A DNA stretch of 33,734 bases, taken from contig JAUYFM010000013.1 in assembly GCA_030690945.1 (NCBI GenBank), positions 1 through 33,734 of the forward strand, given 5' to 3'. The translations under genes and the position numbers were made by a program. The notes beneath the pieces are model-generated. The model was not told the origin of the DNA and did not search any database. It saw only the letters and a program-made list of their open reading frames with translations. Source of the stretch: Smithellaceae bacterium. GTDB taxonomy: Bacteria; Desulfobacterota; Syntrophia; Syntrophales; Smithellaceae. Shown in pieces: positions 15,527 to 24,391 of the stretch (position 1 is the first letter of the stretch; each line of letters starts with the position of its first letter).

Positions 15527-16930
15527 TTGGTCAGATCAATTGCTGAAAAGCTGCAAGAGGCGTTGGGACAGGGAAAGATTTTTACCGATGAATTTACTCT
15601 CAAAGACCGCCGGAGGGATTACTGGATGCTGAGCCAGCTAGACGACATGCAGGGACGCCGTCTGCCCAATCCCTTGTGCGTCGTTAGACCGGCGGAGACA
15701 GAGGATGTTGTTGCTGTTGTCAACCTGTGCCGAGAAAATGGCTCGCCGCTCGTGCCTTTTGGATTAGGGTCGGGTGTTTGTGGTGGTGTCAAGGTCACCC
15801 CGCAGACAGTTCTTCTGGATATGAGCGCCATGACCCGAACACGCCTTCTGGATATAGACAACCTGCTTGTCACCTTCGAGGCTGGCGTTCGCGGCATTGA
15901 TGCGGAAGCAATCGTTGCAAAGAACGGCCTCACCATCGGCCATCATCCCCAATCCATTGAGCTCAGTACCGTCGGAGGTTGGGTTGCCACACGCGCGGCC
16001 GGCCAGTTTTCCACCGCATACGGCTGTATCGAGGACATGGTCCTGGGTTTGGAGGTGGTTTTGCCCAGTGGTGACGTCTTCAACACCCGGATGACTCCAC
16101 GGGCATCGGCCGGCCCCGATCTGAAACAGATCTTCCTGGGCAGTGAAGGGACAATGGGCGTCATCACCGCCGTTACCCTTACCCTACGCTGGAAGCCTGA
16201 GAAAAGGGCCATGAGCGCCTATTATGCACCTAGGATGGAAGAGGGACTTGAATTGCAGCGCTTCATCATCCAGTCGGGATGGACACCGCCGGTGATGCGG
16301 CTGTATGACGCCAGTGAAGTTGGACGGAACTTTTCCGACTACAAGCAGGGAGACGATGTGTTGCTTTTGCTCATTCATGAGGGACCAGTCGCGCGGGTCG
16401 ATGCCGAGGTGGCGGCGTGTTCCACTCTGGCGTCCAATCAGGGAGGCACTGCTGCCCCGGCGGCAGTGGTCGAACACTGGTATCGCGAGCGAAACCATGT
16501 TCCCAGTTTCGAAGATTTGATCAAGAAAGGCATTGTCGCCGATACAATTGAAATTGCCGCGACATGGGATCGTATCGGGCCAATTTATAAAAACGTGGTG
16601 CGATCGCTGCGAGAGGTCAAAGGCATTGTCGTGGCTTCCGCCCACAGTTCACACTGTTACCGGTCGGGTATCAACCTCTATTTTACCTTTGCCGCTATTC
16701 CGGAGAACCCGGAGACGATGGCCGACATCTACAAGGAATGCTGGCATCGGACCATGAAGGAAACGGTGGCCGGAGGAGGAGGCATTTCTCACCATCATGG
16801 TATTGGACGGGTTCGCCGTGACTGGTTGCCCGCCGAAATCGGCGAAACGGGGATGACGATGCTCAAGTCTATCAAGAAAGTTTTAGATCCAACAAACTTT
16901 ATGAATCCAGAGGTACTTATTTATGGGTAG
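15527..16930 (+). CDS. FAD-linked oxidase resembling alkyl-DHAP synthase
   Basis: A 467-residue FAD_binding_4 protein starting at TTG after AAGGAGA. The PP-loop is at residues 77-88 (PFGLGSGVCGGV), then GGWVATRAAGQFSTAYG (150-166) and EDMVLGLEVVLPSG. The C-terminal half has VEHWYRERN, ASAHSSHCYRSGINLYF and the triple histidine GGISHHHGIG (His422-424). This set is diagnostic of the AGPS group, where the histidines are catalytic in replacing the acyl group of acyl-DHAP with a fatty alcohol to make an ether bond. Glycolate or lactate oxidases (GlcD) share the fold but lack this set. It lies between glpD and glpK and overlaps glpK by 8 bases, so its substrate is probably a DHAP or glycerol-phosphate derivative. 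A FAD-linked dehydrogenase of another hydroxy acid remains possible. Confidence 0.82.
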   Translation: MVRSIAEKLQEALGQGKIFTDEFTLKDRRRDYWMLSQLDDMQGRRLPNPLCVVRPAETEDVVAVVNLCRENGSPLVPFGLGSGVCGGVKVTPQTVLLDMSAMTRTRLLDIDNLLVTFEAGVRGIDAEAIVAKNGLTIGHHPQSIELSTVGGWVATRAAGQFSTAYGCIEDMVLGLEVVLPSGDVFNTRMTPRASAGPDLKQIFLGSEGTMGVITAVTLTLRWKPEKRAMSAYYAPRMEEGLELQRFIIQSGWTPPVMRLYDASEVGRNFSDYKQGDDVLLLLIHEGPVARVDAEVAACSTLASNQGGTAAPAAVVEHWYRERNHVPSFEDLIKKGIVADTIEIAATWDRIGPIYKNVVRSLREVKGIVVASAHSSHCYRSGINLYFTFAAIPENPETMADIYKECWHRTMKETVAGGGGISHHHGIGRVRRDWLPAEIGETGMTMLKSIKKVLDPTNFMNPEVLIYG

Positions 16931-18377
16931 TGCGATATTGTCTATCGACGCAGGAACAACCAATGTTCGCTCTTTGATTATTGGAATTGACGGCACGGTT
17001 AAGGGACAGGCCATGATCTCGCAGACGCTCCACTATCCGGCTTCCGGCCTCGCGGAGATGGACCCGGAGGAATTGTGGATTGCTACTCAGCAGACGATTA
17101 AACAGGCACTCGGTCAAGCAGGCCTTTCGGTTCAAGATTTGGTGGCCGTGGGCATTACCGGTCAGAGAACGACGACCATTGTCTGGGACCGTAAAACCGG
17201 CCGGGCGATCGGACCTGGTCTTAGCTGGCAGGATATGCGGGGCAGCGAGCGGGCAGTCGAACTTCTTGCCCAGGGATTTTTTGTCAGTGCTATATGCGCC
17301 TCCACCAAGCTTGAGTCGGTCATTGATGCCATTCCGGATGGTCGTGGCCGGATGATGCGCGGTGAACTCGCCTGGGGCAACGTAGACAGTTTTCTCGCTT
17401 GGAAGCTGAGCGGTGGCAATGTTCATGCGACCGACTGCTCTCATGCTTGCACGACAGGATATTACGACACTTTTGCAGGGCAATGGGACATGAGACTGCT
17501 CGAATTCCAGGGGCTTAATCTATCGCTTTTTCCGGAAATCAGAGACACGTCCGACATAATCGGTCTTACCGACCGTAAAGTCCTTGGTGTTGAAATTCCC
17601 ATCGGCGCCATCATTGGCGATCAGCAGAGTGCCGCCTATGCCCAGGGCTGTTTAAAGCCGGGCGAAGGCAAGGTGACATACGGCACCTCCGCTACCTGCA
17701 ATGTCAATACGGGAAGTGATATCCTTCTGAACAGCCTTGATGCAGGAATATTTCCTCTCGTCCTATGGCGCAGAAACGGAGAAACTACATTCTGTCTGGA
17801 GGGAATGGTCATCACGGCGGGCGCCGTGTTTGGTTGGCTGCAGCGGGGACTGAAACTCATCAAGAACATGGCTGATGCCGCTGACATCGGCGCTAGTGTG
17901 CCAGACAGCCACGGCGTATTTTTTCTGCCGGCTCTCCAAGGTCTCGGCTCACCGCACGGTCAGGCAAAAAGCTTCGGCGTGATCTCCGGGCTGACGTTGG
18001 GCGTTACAGAAGCTCATATTGTCCGCGCGGCCATGGAAGGGGTGGCCTTCCGGGTTCGTGAAATGATTGACCGGGTCTATAAAGATTCGTCTCTTCCCCG
18101 ACCGACTCATCTGCGGGTTGACGGCGGTGCAGCGTTCAATGACGTCTTGATGCAAATCCAGGCCAACATCCTGGGCTGTACGGTGGAACGCATGATGCCT
18201 CTTGAGGCAACCGGGTTCGGCGCGGCACTGCTTGCCGGAGAGGCCTGTGGTGTATGGCCAAAATGGAGTACGGGAAATCTTCGCCAAACAAGTCGGACCT
18301 TTGAACCTGAATGGTCACAGGAAATGCGAGACGAACGGTTTGAAGAATGGTGTGTCGCCTGCAGACATATCGACTAA
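16923..18377 (+). CDS. glpK: FGGY-family glycerol kinase
   Basis: A 484-residue sugar kinase of the FGGY family. Visible are the ATP-binding N-terminal motif SIDAGTTNVRSLI, TGQRTTTIVWD, LSWQDMRG, the catalytic aspartate in GDQQSAA (Asp233, as in GlpK), the phosphate loop GTSATCNVNTG and the adenosine motif RVDGGAAFNDVLMQ. The GDQQ and WQD motifs favour glycerol over xylulose or gluconate. The first bases overlap the end of the preceding oxidase gene, so the two are translationally coupled. With GlpD it makes the route glycerol to DHAP. No glycerol facilitator gene is present. Confidence 0.88.
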   Translation: MGSAILSIDAGTTNVRSLIIGIDGTVKGQAMISQTLHYPASGLAEMDPEELWIATQQTIKQALGQAGLSVQDLVAVGITGQRTTTIVWDRKTGRAIGPGLSWQDMRGSERAVELLAQGFFVSAICASTKLESVIDAIPDGRGRMMRGELAWGNVDSFLAWKLSGGNVHATDCSHACTTGYYDTFAGQWDMRLLEFQGLNLSLFPEIRDTSDIIGLTDRKVLGVEIPIGAIIGDQQSAAYAQGCLKPGEGKVTYGTSATCNVNTGSDILLNSLDAGIFPLVLWRRNGETTFCLEGMVITAGAVFGWLQRGLKLIKNMADAADIGASVPDSHGVFFLPALQGLGSPHGQAKSFGVISGLTLGVTEAHIVRAAMEGVAFRVREMIDRVYKDSSLPRPTHLRVDGGAAFNDVLMQIQANILGCTVERMMPLEATGFGAALLAGEACGVWPKWSTGNLRQTSRTFEPEWSQEMRDERFEEWCVACRHID

Positions 18378-18404
18378 GAAAAGCAAGTTGAACTGGAGAA
18401 TCAG

Positions 18405-19019
18405 ATGAAGTGCCGATGCGAATGGTGCAGCAGCGATCCGCTTTATGTCGCTTACCACGATAACGAATGGGGCGTTCCTGTTCACGATGATCGCCACCTA
18501 TTCGAGATGCTGGTTCTTGAGGGCGCACAGGCAGGTCTAAGCTGGTTGACGATTCTCAGAAAGCGGGAGAACTACCGACGGGCGTTTCACGGTTTTGATC
18601 CACACAGGATTGCCTCTTATTCAAATGACGACATTCAGCGGTTACTATTGGACGCAGGCATTGTGCGTAATCGCCTCAAAATAGAATCGGCTATTAATAA
18701 TGCCAAAAAGGCATTGGAAATCATGCAGGAAGTAGGATCGTTCAGTTCGTTCCTCTGGCGTTACGTGGAAAACATTCCCCGACAGAACTCATGGAGCAAA
18801 ATGAGCGAACTGCCGGCACGAACTGAGCAGTCGGACTTGATGAGCAAAGACTTAAAGAAACACGGATTCAAATTCGTCGGCTCGACTATATGCTATGCCT
18901 TTATGCAGTCAGTCGGGATGGTTAATGATCACATTGTTGGCTGTTTCAGGTATGCTGAAGTGAAGGAAGGGGACGAGGTCATGAAGTCAAGTTTATACCC
19001 GGACATAAAATCGATTTGA
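18405..19019 (+). CDS. tag: DNA-3-methyladenine glycosylase I
   Basis: A 204-residue base-excision repair enzyme removing 3-methyladenine. It aligns well with E. coli Tag: the opening C-x-W-C-SSDPLYVAYHDNEWG, zinc ligands Cys5, His18, His176 and Cys180 (the last two in NDHIVGC), catalytic region LEGAQAGLSW (Glu39), LRKRENYRRAF and the near-identical KKHGFKFVGSTICYAFMQ. It begins 27 bases after glpK, so it may be read through from that operon. Its stop codon overlaps the -35 box of the next gene. Confidence 0.95.
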   Translation: MKCRCEWCSSDPLYVAYHDNEWGVPVHDDRHLFEMLVLEGAQAGLSWLTILRKRENYRRAFHGFDPHRIASYSNDDIQRLLLDAGIVRNRLKIESAINNAKKALEIMQEVGSFSSFLWRYVENIPRQNSWSKMSELPARTEQSDLMSKDLKKHGFKFVGSTICYAFMQSVGMVNDHIVGCFRYAEVKEGDEVMKSSLYPDIKSI

Positions 19020-19054
19020 CAATATATTTTATTACACGTAATATAATTGCGTGT
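19016..19054 (+). promoter_or_regulatory. Promoter with palindromic operator for the AbiEi-like gene
   Basis: TTGACA (19016-19021), a 17-bp spacer and TAATAT (19039-19044) form a near-consensus promoter. The -10 lies inside an imperfect inverted repeat, ACACGTAAT (19034-19042) and ATTGCGTGT (19046-19054). Autorepression by the AbiEi-like product is the likely use. Confidence 0.7.
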
Positions 19055-19084
19055 TAAATAAATAAATGTCATAAGCGAGCTGTG

Positions 19085-19924
19085 ATGAAACTGGGGGCTT
19101 TTTTCCGCAACCATCCTGTTTTTACCGTCGAAGACTTTGCCGGTTTTCTGTCTTCCGATGGAACGCATAATCTGAGAACACAGGAATCTCTTCTTGCCTA
19201 CCACGTGAAAGCAGGAAATATCGTCCGGGTCCGCCGCGGTCTCTATGCATCGTTGCCCCCGGGGGCGTCCGCGGAAACCTATCCGGTCGATCCATATCTT
19301 CTTGCCTCCAAAATGGCAAAGGACGCCGTACTGGCCTACCATACGGCCCTGGAGTTTCACGGCAAGGCCTATTCTGTGTATGAGCGCTTCACGTATCTCA
19401 GCAGCAAACCCATGTCCCTCGTCAACTTTCGCGCTCATCAGTTCAAAGGAGTCAGTTTACCCAAAGCCCTTATCCTAAAAAATGCGGCATCCTTCAACGT
19501 AATAAAAACGGATCGGTCGGGGATGGCAATATCTGTGACCGGTCTGGAGAGAACTTTTGTGGATGTTCTTAACCGGCCCGATCTGACGGGAAGTTGGGAA
19601 GAGATATGGCGCTCTCTGGAATCCGTTGAGTATTTCGATCTTGAAAAGGTTGCCTCATACGTTGATTTCCTCGGCAACGCCACCACGGCCGCGAAAGTCG
19701 GCTTCTTTCTCGAACAACACCGGGAATCCCTGATGGTCGATGAAACGCACTTGAAAACGTTTCGCGATCGGCGGCCGCGCCGACCGCATTATCTGGAGCG
19801 CAGCCGGCGGAAGGCGGGCCGATTTGTTGCCGCATGGAACCTTATCGTTCCCGAAGAGGTTTATGGAAGAACATGGGAGGAACCGAAGCCGTCAGACACT
19901 ACCCGCTCCTTGAATGGAAAATAA
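19085..19924 (+). CDS. AbiEi-like antitoxin / transcriptional regulator, orphan
   Basis: A protein of about 280 residues of the type IV antitoxin AbiEi superfamily. Residues 1-65 form a winged helix (FFRNHPVFTVEDFAGFLSSDG, then LLAYHVKAGNIVRVRRGLYASLP), and the remainder matches the AbiEi C-terminal region (LAYHTALEFHGKAYSVYERF, SVTGLERTFVDVLNRPDLTG). Many AbiEi proteins repress their own promoter through inverted repeats, and such a repeat is present just upstream. No toxin gene follows it directly; the next gene is a second AbiEi-type protein. It may be orphaned, may act as a regulator, or may share the AbiEii toxin downstream. The start could also be a GTG three bases upstream; the ribosome binding site is poor. 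Confidence 0.8.
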   Translation: MKLGAFFRNHPVFTVEDFAGFLSSDGTHNLRTQESLLAYHVKAGNIVRVRRGLYASLPPGASAETYPVDPYLLASKMAKDAVLAYHTALEFHGKAYSVYERFTYLSSKPMSLVNFRAHQFKGVSLPKALILKNAASFNVIKTDRSGMAISVTGLERTFVDVLNRPDLTGSWEEIWRSLESVEYFDLEKVASYVDFLGNATTAAKVGFFLEQHRESLMVDETHLKTFRDRRPRRPHYLERSRRKAGRFVAAWNLIVPEEVYGRTWEEPKPSDTTRSLNGK

Positions 19925-19941
19925 ACTCCAAGGCAAAAACC

Positions 19942-19980
19942 TTGTTTTTGCCACAAATAAGTGGTAGTATTTGTGGCAAA
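19942..19980 (+). promoter_or_regulatory. Promoter and perfect 13-bp palindromic operator of the AbiE pair
   Basis: TTTGCCACAAATA (19947-19959) and TATTTGTGGCAAA (19968-19980) are perfect inverted repeats 8 bases apart. TTGTTT (19942-19947), a 17-bp spacer and TAGTAT (19965-19970) give a promoter lying within them. This matches known negative autoregulation of AbiE operons by AbiEi. Confidence 0.75.
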
Positions 19981-19996
19981 TAAAGGGATAATCATT

Positions 19997-20605
19997 ATGG
20001 GAAAGCATAAGCAATCCATTGATACACAGGTTCTTGCTCGCATTGAGGCACATGGTATGGGCTGGGTGTTTACACCCTCCGACTTCGCAGATTTGGGTAG
20101 CCGGACAGCTGTTGCAACCGCCCTAAAACGTTATAAGGCTTGCGGGAAAGTCCGCCAGCTTGGGCGCGGTATCTATGACGTCCCGCGTCGGCATGCCAAG
20201 CTAGGTTTACTATGGCCGTCACAGGAAGCCATCGTCACAGCGGTAAGAAATCGGGATTCGGTTCGCGTACAGCCCACGGGAGCTTATGCCGCCAATCTTC
20301 TGGGTTTGTCCGAGCAGGTGCCATCGAAAATCTTTTATTTAACAGATGGTCCCGCGCGCACGATCAAAATGGGCAATACAACAATTAATTTCAAGAGAAC
20401 AACGCCACGCAACATGGCCACATCAGACCGGGTGAGCGGCCTGGTTATTCAGGCCCTGCGCTGGCTGGGTCCTAAAAACGTCAATAATAGCACGGTGAAT
20501 GTCTTAAAAAAGAAATTTGATCAAGCGTCCAAAAAGCAAATACTGGATGACATACGTCACGCGCCTGCCTGGATTGCCGATACAATGAGACGCATCGCTC
20601 AATAA
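19997..20605 (+). CDS. AbiEi-type antitoxin (DUF6088-like)
   Basis: A 202-residue protein starting at ATG 19997 after AAAGGG; a frame start at 19961 would overlap the operator and is unlikely. The N-terminal winged-helix segment (VFTPSDFADLGSRTAVATAL, then VRQLGRGIYDVPR) is typical of AbiEi-type antitoxins, followed by a domain with VQPTGAYAANLLGLSEQVP. It lies 10 bases before a nucleotidyltransferase gene of the AbiEii family, the usual antitoxin-toxin order of type IV systems. In this system type the antitoxin neutralises without a lasting complex and represses the operon. Confidence 0.87.
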   Translation: MGKHKQSIDTQVLARIEAHGMGWVFTPSDFADLGSRTAVATALKRYKACGKVRQLGRGIYDVPRRHAKLGLLWPSQEAIVTAVRNRDSVRVQPTGAYAANLLGLSEQVPSKIFYLTDGPARTIKMGNTTINFKRTTPRNMATSDRVSGLVIQALRWLGPKNVNNSTVNVLKKKFDQASKKQILDDIRHAPAWIADTMRRIAQ

Positions 20606-20615
20606 AGAGGATTTA

Positions 20616-21617
20616 ATGGACACATTTGTTAAGCTTCCGGCAGACCAGCGTCGCGAGATATGCGAACAGGGATTTGTAAAATTAAATCTTTCTGCTGCCA
20701 GCATTGAAAAAGACTTTTGGGTGTGCTGGTCACTACGGGAGCTTTTTCACCTTCCTGTATGGGGCAAACAATTAACTTTCAAAGGCGGCACATCCCTTTC
20801 AAAAGGGTGGCGATTGATTTCCCGTTTTTCGGAAGATATTGATATCGTTATTCAACGTGATTTTCTGGGTTTTGGCGATGAAGGGCTCACGAATAAAAGA
20901 CGGAAAAAATTGCTCAAGGAGTGCAGTAGGCGTATCCAGAAGGAACTGGCGCCGGCATTGGAAAAACACATGAAAGAGTCTTTACCTCCTGATGCTGCCT
21001 GGAAGCTGACACCGGCACCACTGGACGAAGACCCCGATCAGCAAACCATTCTATTTGAATATCCATCTGTATTTTCTAATGACCTTACCTATGTCAGGCC
21101 TCTTGTAAAAATTGAATTGGGTGCGCGTTCGGAAACAGAACCTGTAGAAATGCCCGTCATTCAACCCTACCTTGCCGAGGCGTTTCCCGATCTTTTTAAA
21201 AACAGCCGTTTCTCCATTCGTACGGTTGCCGCGCGCCGAACATTCTGGGAGAAAGCAATGTTGCTTCATGAAGAAACATTTCGTCCCGCGGACAAACCGC
21301 GCCGTGTAAGACTTTCCCGCCATTATTATGACCTTTGGTGTCTGATTCGGGCGGGAGTTGCACAACAGGCAATAGACGATACGGAATTGTTTGAACGAGT
21401 AGCCCGTCATCGGCAGATATTTTTCAAGCAAAGCTGGGTTGATTACAAAACACTTCAAAAAGGTAGTTTACGCATAGCACCCCGACCGCAACAGTTAAAC
21501 GAATGGCGAAGAGATTATGATGCTATGCGCAAGGAAATGTTCTTTGAAGAACCGCCGACTTTTGATGAAATCATAAAGACTGTGCGACTGTTTGAAGATG
21601 AGATCAATCGTTCATAA
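20616..21617 (+). CDS. AbiEii/AbiGii-family nucleotidyltransferase toxin
   Basis: A 333-residue nucleotidyltransferase. The catalytic motif is complete: KGGTSLSKGW (56-65) followed by RFSEDIDI (70-77), with Asp74 and Asp76 as metal ligands. EKDFWVCWSL (31-40) is a family marker. AbiEii-type toxins transfer nucleotides, in studied members to tRNA acceptor ends, and cause growth arrest on phage attack. GAGG lies before the ATG, and it is co-transcribed with the antitoxin. No mutation of catalytic residues is seen. Confidence 0.9.
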   Translation: MDTFVKLPADQRREICEQGFVKLNLSAASIEKDFWVCWSLRELFHLPVWGKQLTFKGGTSLSKGWRLISRFSEDIDIVIQRDFLGFGDEGLTNKRRKKLLKECSRRIQKELAPALEKHMKESLPPDAAWKLTPAPLDEDPDQQTILFEYPSVFSNDLTYVRPLVKIELGARSETEPVEMPVIQPYLAEAFPDLFKNSRFSIRTVAARRTFWEKAMLLHEETFRPADKPRRVRLSRHYYDLWCLIRAGVAQQAIDDTELFERVARHRQIFFKQSWVDYKTLQKGSLRIAPRPQQLNEWRRDYDAMRKEMFFEEPPTFDEIIKTVRLFEDEINRS

Positions 21618-21708
21618 CAGAGAATGGAAGGAAGATCTTTTCAACAAGCTTGCGAAGCATCAGGAAGAGAAAGCGGAGCGAAGGCATGCGGCTGGCGAAT
21701 CTAAATAA
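21598..21708 (+). CDS. Possible small basic protein overlapping the toxin 3' end
   Basis: A 36-codon frame (MRSIVHNREWKEDLFNKLAK...AAGESK) starts 20 bases inside the toxin gene and ends at TAA 21706-21708. It is strongly charged and helical-looking. There is no good ribosome binding site, but overlap could allow coupling. The rest of the gap to 21844 holds only a weak CAGTC-TTCA-GACTG hairpin. Confidence 0.25.
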   Translation: MRSIVHNREWKEDLFNKLAKHQEEKAERRHAAGESK

Positions 21709-21844
21709 GGTGGAATGACAATCAGTCTTCAGACTGCCTTCGGACTTCAGCCTCAGGCATTTTCCCTTGCAATGTGTTTTCAAAGTTGTAAGATGACGAG
21801 TAATTTAAAAAGTCTAATCGTGTCTACTGGAATCAGGAAAATGA

Positions 21845-24382
21845 ATGGCAAATAAAGAAGCTACAGCCAGGATCAAGATAAACAAGCTGCTCGAAGCGGC
21901 AGGCTGGCGTTTCTTTGCGGAAGGAAGCGCACCCGCCAATATCCAGCTCGAACCCAGTGTCACGCTGAAGAAGCAGGACATTGATGCCCTCGGTGATAAC
22001 TTCGAGAAGACGAGCAAGGGCTTTATTGACTTTTTACTGCTGGACGCTAAAAGCTTTCCGCTCATCGTTCTTGAGGCTAAATCAGAGGATAAAAACCCTC
22101 TCGTCGGCAAGGAGCAGGCCCGTAAATATGCCAAGTCCCAGAACTGCCGCTTCGTGATTCTCTCTAATGGCAACCTGCACTACTTTTGGGATTTGGAGCG
22201 CGGCAACCCCTACCTTATTACGTCCTTTCCTACGCCGGATTCGGTGATCGGCTACCAGCAGGTTAAGCCCAACCCGCAGCGCCTCATCGAGGACCAAGTC
22301 GGCGATAACTATATCGTACTGACCCAGCGCCCGAACTACGAATCTGTAGCTGCATGGAAGAATGAAAATGAGCGCCCCGGCTACATCCAGATCAATAAAC
22401 TACGTTTCTTGCGGCCCTATCAGTTGAAGGCCATTCACGCCTTGCAACGGGATGTCAAGGTGGGAAAAGACCGCTTCCTGTTCGAGATGGCCACCGGCAC
22501 CGGCAAGACACTCACTGCCGCCGCTGTCATCAAGCTTTTCCTGCGTTCCGGCAATGCCCGGCGCGTGCTGTTTCTGGTGGATCGCCTGGAACTGGAGGAT
22601 CAGGCCCGTAAAGCCTTCAAGGCGTTACTTTCTGCCGACTTTCAGACGGTGATCTACAAGGAAAACCGTGACGATTGGCGGCGGGCGGAAATCGTTGTCA
22701 CCACAGTGCAGTCGCTACTCTTCAACAACAAATACCAGCGGCTTTTCTCGCCAACCGATTTTGATCTGGTCATTTCCGACGAAGCCCATCGCTCCATCGG
22801 CGGTAACGCCCGCGCTGTCTTCGATTACTTCATTGGCTACAAACTCGGCCTCACCGCCACGCCGCGTGACTATTTGAGGCGGTTTAACAAAACCAATCCT
22901 TCCACACGCGATCCACGCGAAGCCGAACGCCGCTTGCTTCTAGATACCTACCGCACCTTCGGTTGCGAGAACAGCCAGCCTACATATCGTTACTCGCTGC
23001 TCGACGGCGTAAAGGAAGGCTTCCTAATCAGCCCCACAGTGGTGGATGCCCGCACCGAGATCACCACCGAATTGCTCTCCGAAGAGGGCTTTATCGTCTC
23101 GTTTACCGATGATGCTGGCGAAGACCAACAGGAGGCATTCAAGCAGCGCGAGTTCGAGAAGCGCTTCTTTGCCGACGCCACCAACCAGCTTTTCTGCAAG
23201 ACCTTTCTGGAAAACTCCCTGCGCGATCCTGTCAGCGGAGAAATCGGCAAATCGATCATCTTCGCTGTCAGCCAGAATCACGCGGCCAAGCTGGCGCAGG
23301 TCATGAACCAGATGGCCGACCGCATGTTTCCCGGCAAGTACCAGTCTGACTTTGCCGTGCAGGTTACCTCACAGATCCCCGACGCCCAGCAGTTCACCAT
23401 CAACTTCAGCAACAATAACCTGCTCGGTTCGGCAAACTTCCTGCCTGCTTACAAAACCAGCAAGGCGCGTATCTGCGTCACCGTTGGCATGATGACCACA
23501 GGCTACGATTGCACGGACATCCTCAATCTCGGTCTGTTTCGTCCGATATTCTCGCCGACTGATTTCATCCAGATCAAAGGGCGCGGCACCCGCAAGCACA
23601 ACTTTCTCGAACAACTTTTTGACGACAGTATCAAGGAAGGCGTAACACAGCCGCAGAAAAACGCCTTCAAGCTCTTCGACTTCTTTGCCAACTGCGAATA
23701 CTTCGAGGAGGACTTCAACTACGACGAAGTGCTAAAACTCCCGCCGCCCAAACGGAAAGGCGGAGGTGGTGGCAATGGTGGGCCAGTAGAAGTCGGTGGC
23801 ACTTATGAGCACATAGGCGCAGATATCCTCGCCACGATCAGGGAAGAGACCATCGGCTTAGAGGGGATGAAGATCGACCGCATGTTCTTCGAAAAATTTG
23901 AGGACACCGTGCGCGACAACGAAACCATCGCGAAAGCCATCGAGGCCGGGCAGTGGGATCGCGTTATCGATTATGTGAACCGCGAAGTCTTCGACAAGCC
24001 TGAAGAATATTACACCCTTGATAAATTGCGCAAGGCCGCTGCCGTGGATCGCCGTCTGACCCTGCGAGAAATTCTGGAGAAGATCTTTGGCCTCATCCCG
24101 CGCTTCAAGTCCAAGGACGAACTACTGGAAGAGGAGTTCGCCAAATTCGTTGCCGATACCAAACCCGAAGAGGCCAAGGCGATCCCTGCCATCAAAACAT
24201 ACTTCAAAGCCTACGTTACCAATGGCCAGGTGCGTAACATTATCGAGAGTAAGCAGTTCACCGATCTGGCAACTAACCCGGTCTTTTCCACCCGTGACTT
24301 CAAAGCAGTGCCTCAGAAATACCGCACGCTAATTCCTGAATACGTTAAGGACTATGTTTCCTTGAACCAGTTCGCTGCATAA
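21845..24382 (+). CDS. hsdR: Type I restriction enzyme HsdR (EcoEI-like)
   Basis: An 845-residue restriction and translocation subunit. The N-terminal nuclease domain has FIDFLLLD (Asp62), LIVLEAKS (Glu77 and Lys79) and QARKY (91-95), the PD-(D/E)xK and QxxxY motifs of HsdR. The SF2 translocase has Walker A ATGTGKT (216-222), DEAH (311-314), GLTATPRD and motif VI GRGTRKH. A glycine-rich linker (KRKGGGGGNGG) precedes the C-terminal domain that binds the methylase. All catalytic elements look intact. It is followed 9 bases later by the fused methylase-specificity gene. Confidence 0.94.
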   Translation: MANKEATARIKINKLLEAAGWRFFAEGSAPANIQLEPSVTLKKQDIDALGDNFEKTSKGFIDFLLLDAKSFPLIVLEAKSEDKNPLVGKEQARKYAKSQNCRFVILSNGNLHYFWDLERGNPYLITSFPTPDSVIGYQQVKPNPQRLIEDQVGDNYIVLTQRPNYESVAAWKNENERPGYIQINKLRFLRPYQLKAIHALQRDVKVGKDRFLFEMATGTGKTLTAAAVIKLFLRSGNARRVLFLVDRLELEDQARKAFKALLSADFQTVIYKENRDDWRRAEIVVTTVQSLLFNNKYQRLFSPTDFDLVISDEAHRSIGGNARAVFDYFIGYKLGLTATPRDYLRRFNKTNPSTRDPREAERRLLLDTYRTFGCENSQPTYRYSLLDGVKEGFLISPTVVDARTEITTELLSEEGFIVSFTDDAGEDQQEAFKQREFEKRFFADATNQLFCKTFLENSLRDPVSGEIGKSIIFAVSQNHAAKLAQVMNQMADRMFPGKYQSDFAVQVTSQIPDAQQFTINFSNNNLLGSANFLPAYKTSKARICVTVGMMTTGYDCTDILNLGLFRPIFSPTDFIQIKGRGTRKHNFLEQLFDDSIKEGVTQPQKNAFKLFDFFANCEYFEEDFNYDEVLKLPPPKRKGGGGGNGGPVEVGGTYEHIGADILATIREETIGLEGMKIDRMFFEKFEDTVRDNETIAKAIEAGQWDRVIDYVNREVFDKPEEYYTLDKLRKAAAVDRRLTLREILEKIFGLIPRFKSKDELLEEEFAKFVADTKPEEAKAIPAIKTYFKAYVTNGQVRNIIESKQFTDLATNPVFSTRDFKAVPQKYRTLIPEYVKDYVSLNQFAA

Positions 24383-24391
24383 AGGAGCAAA

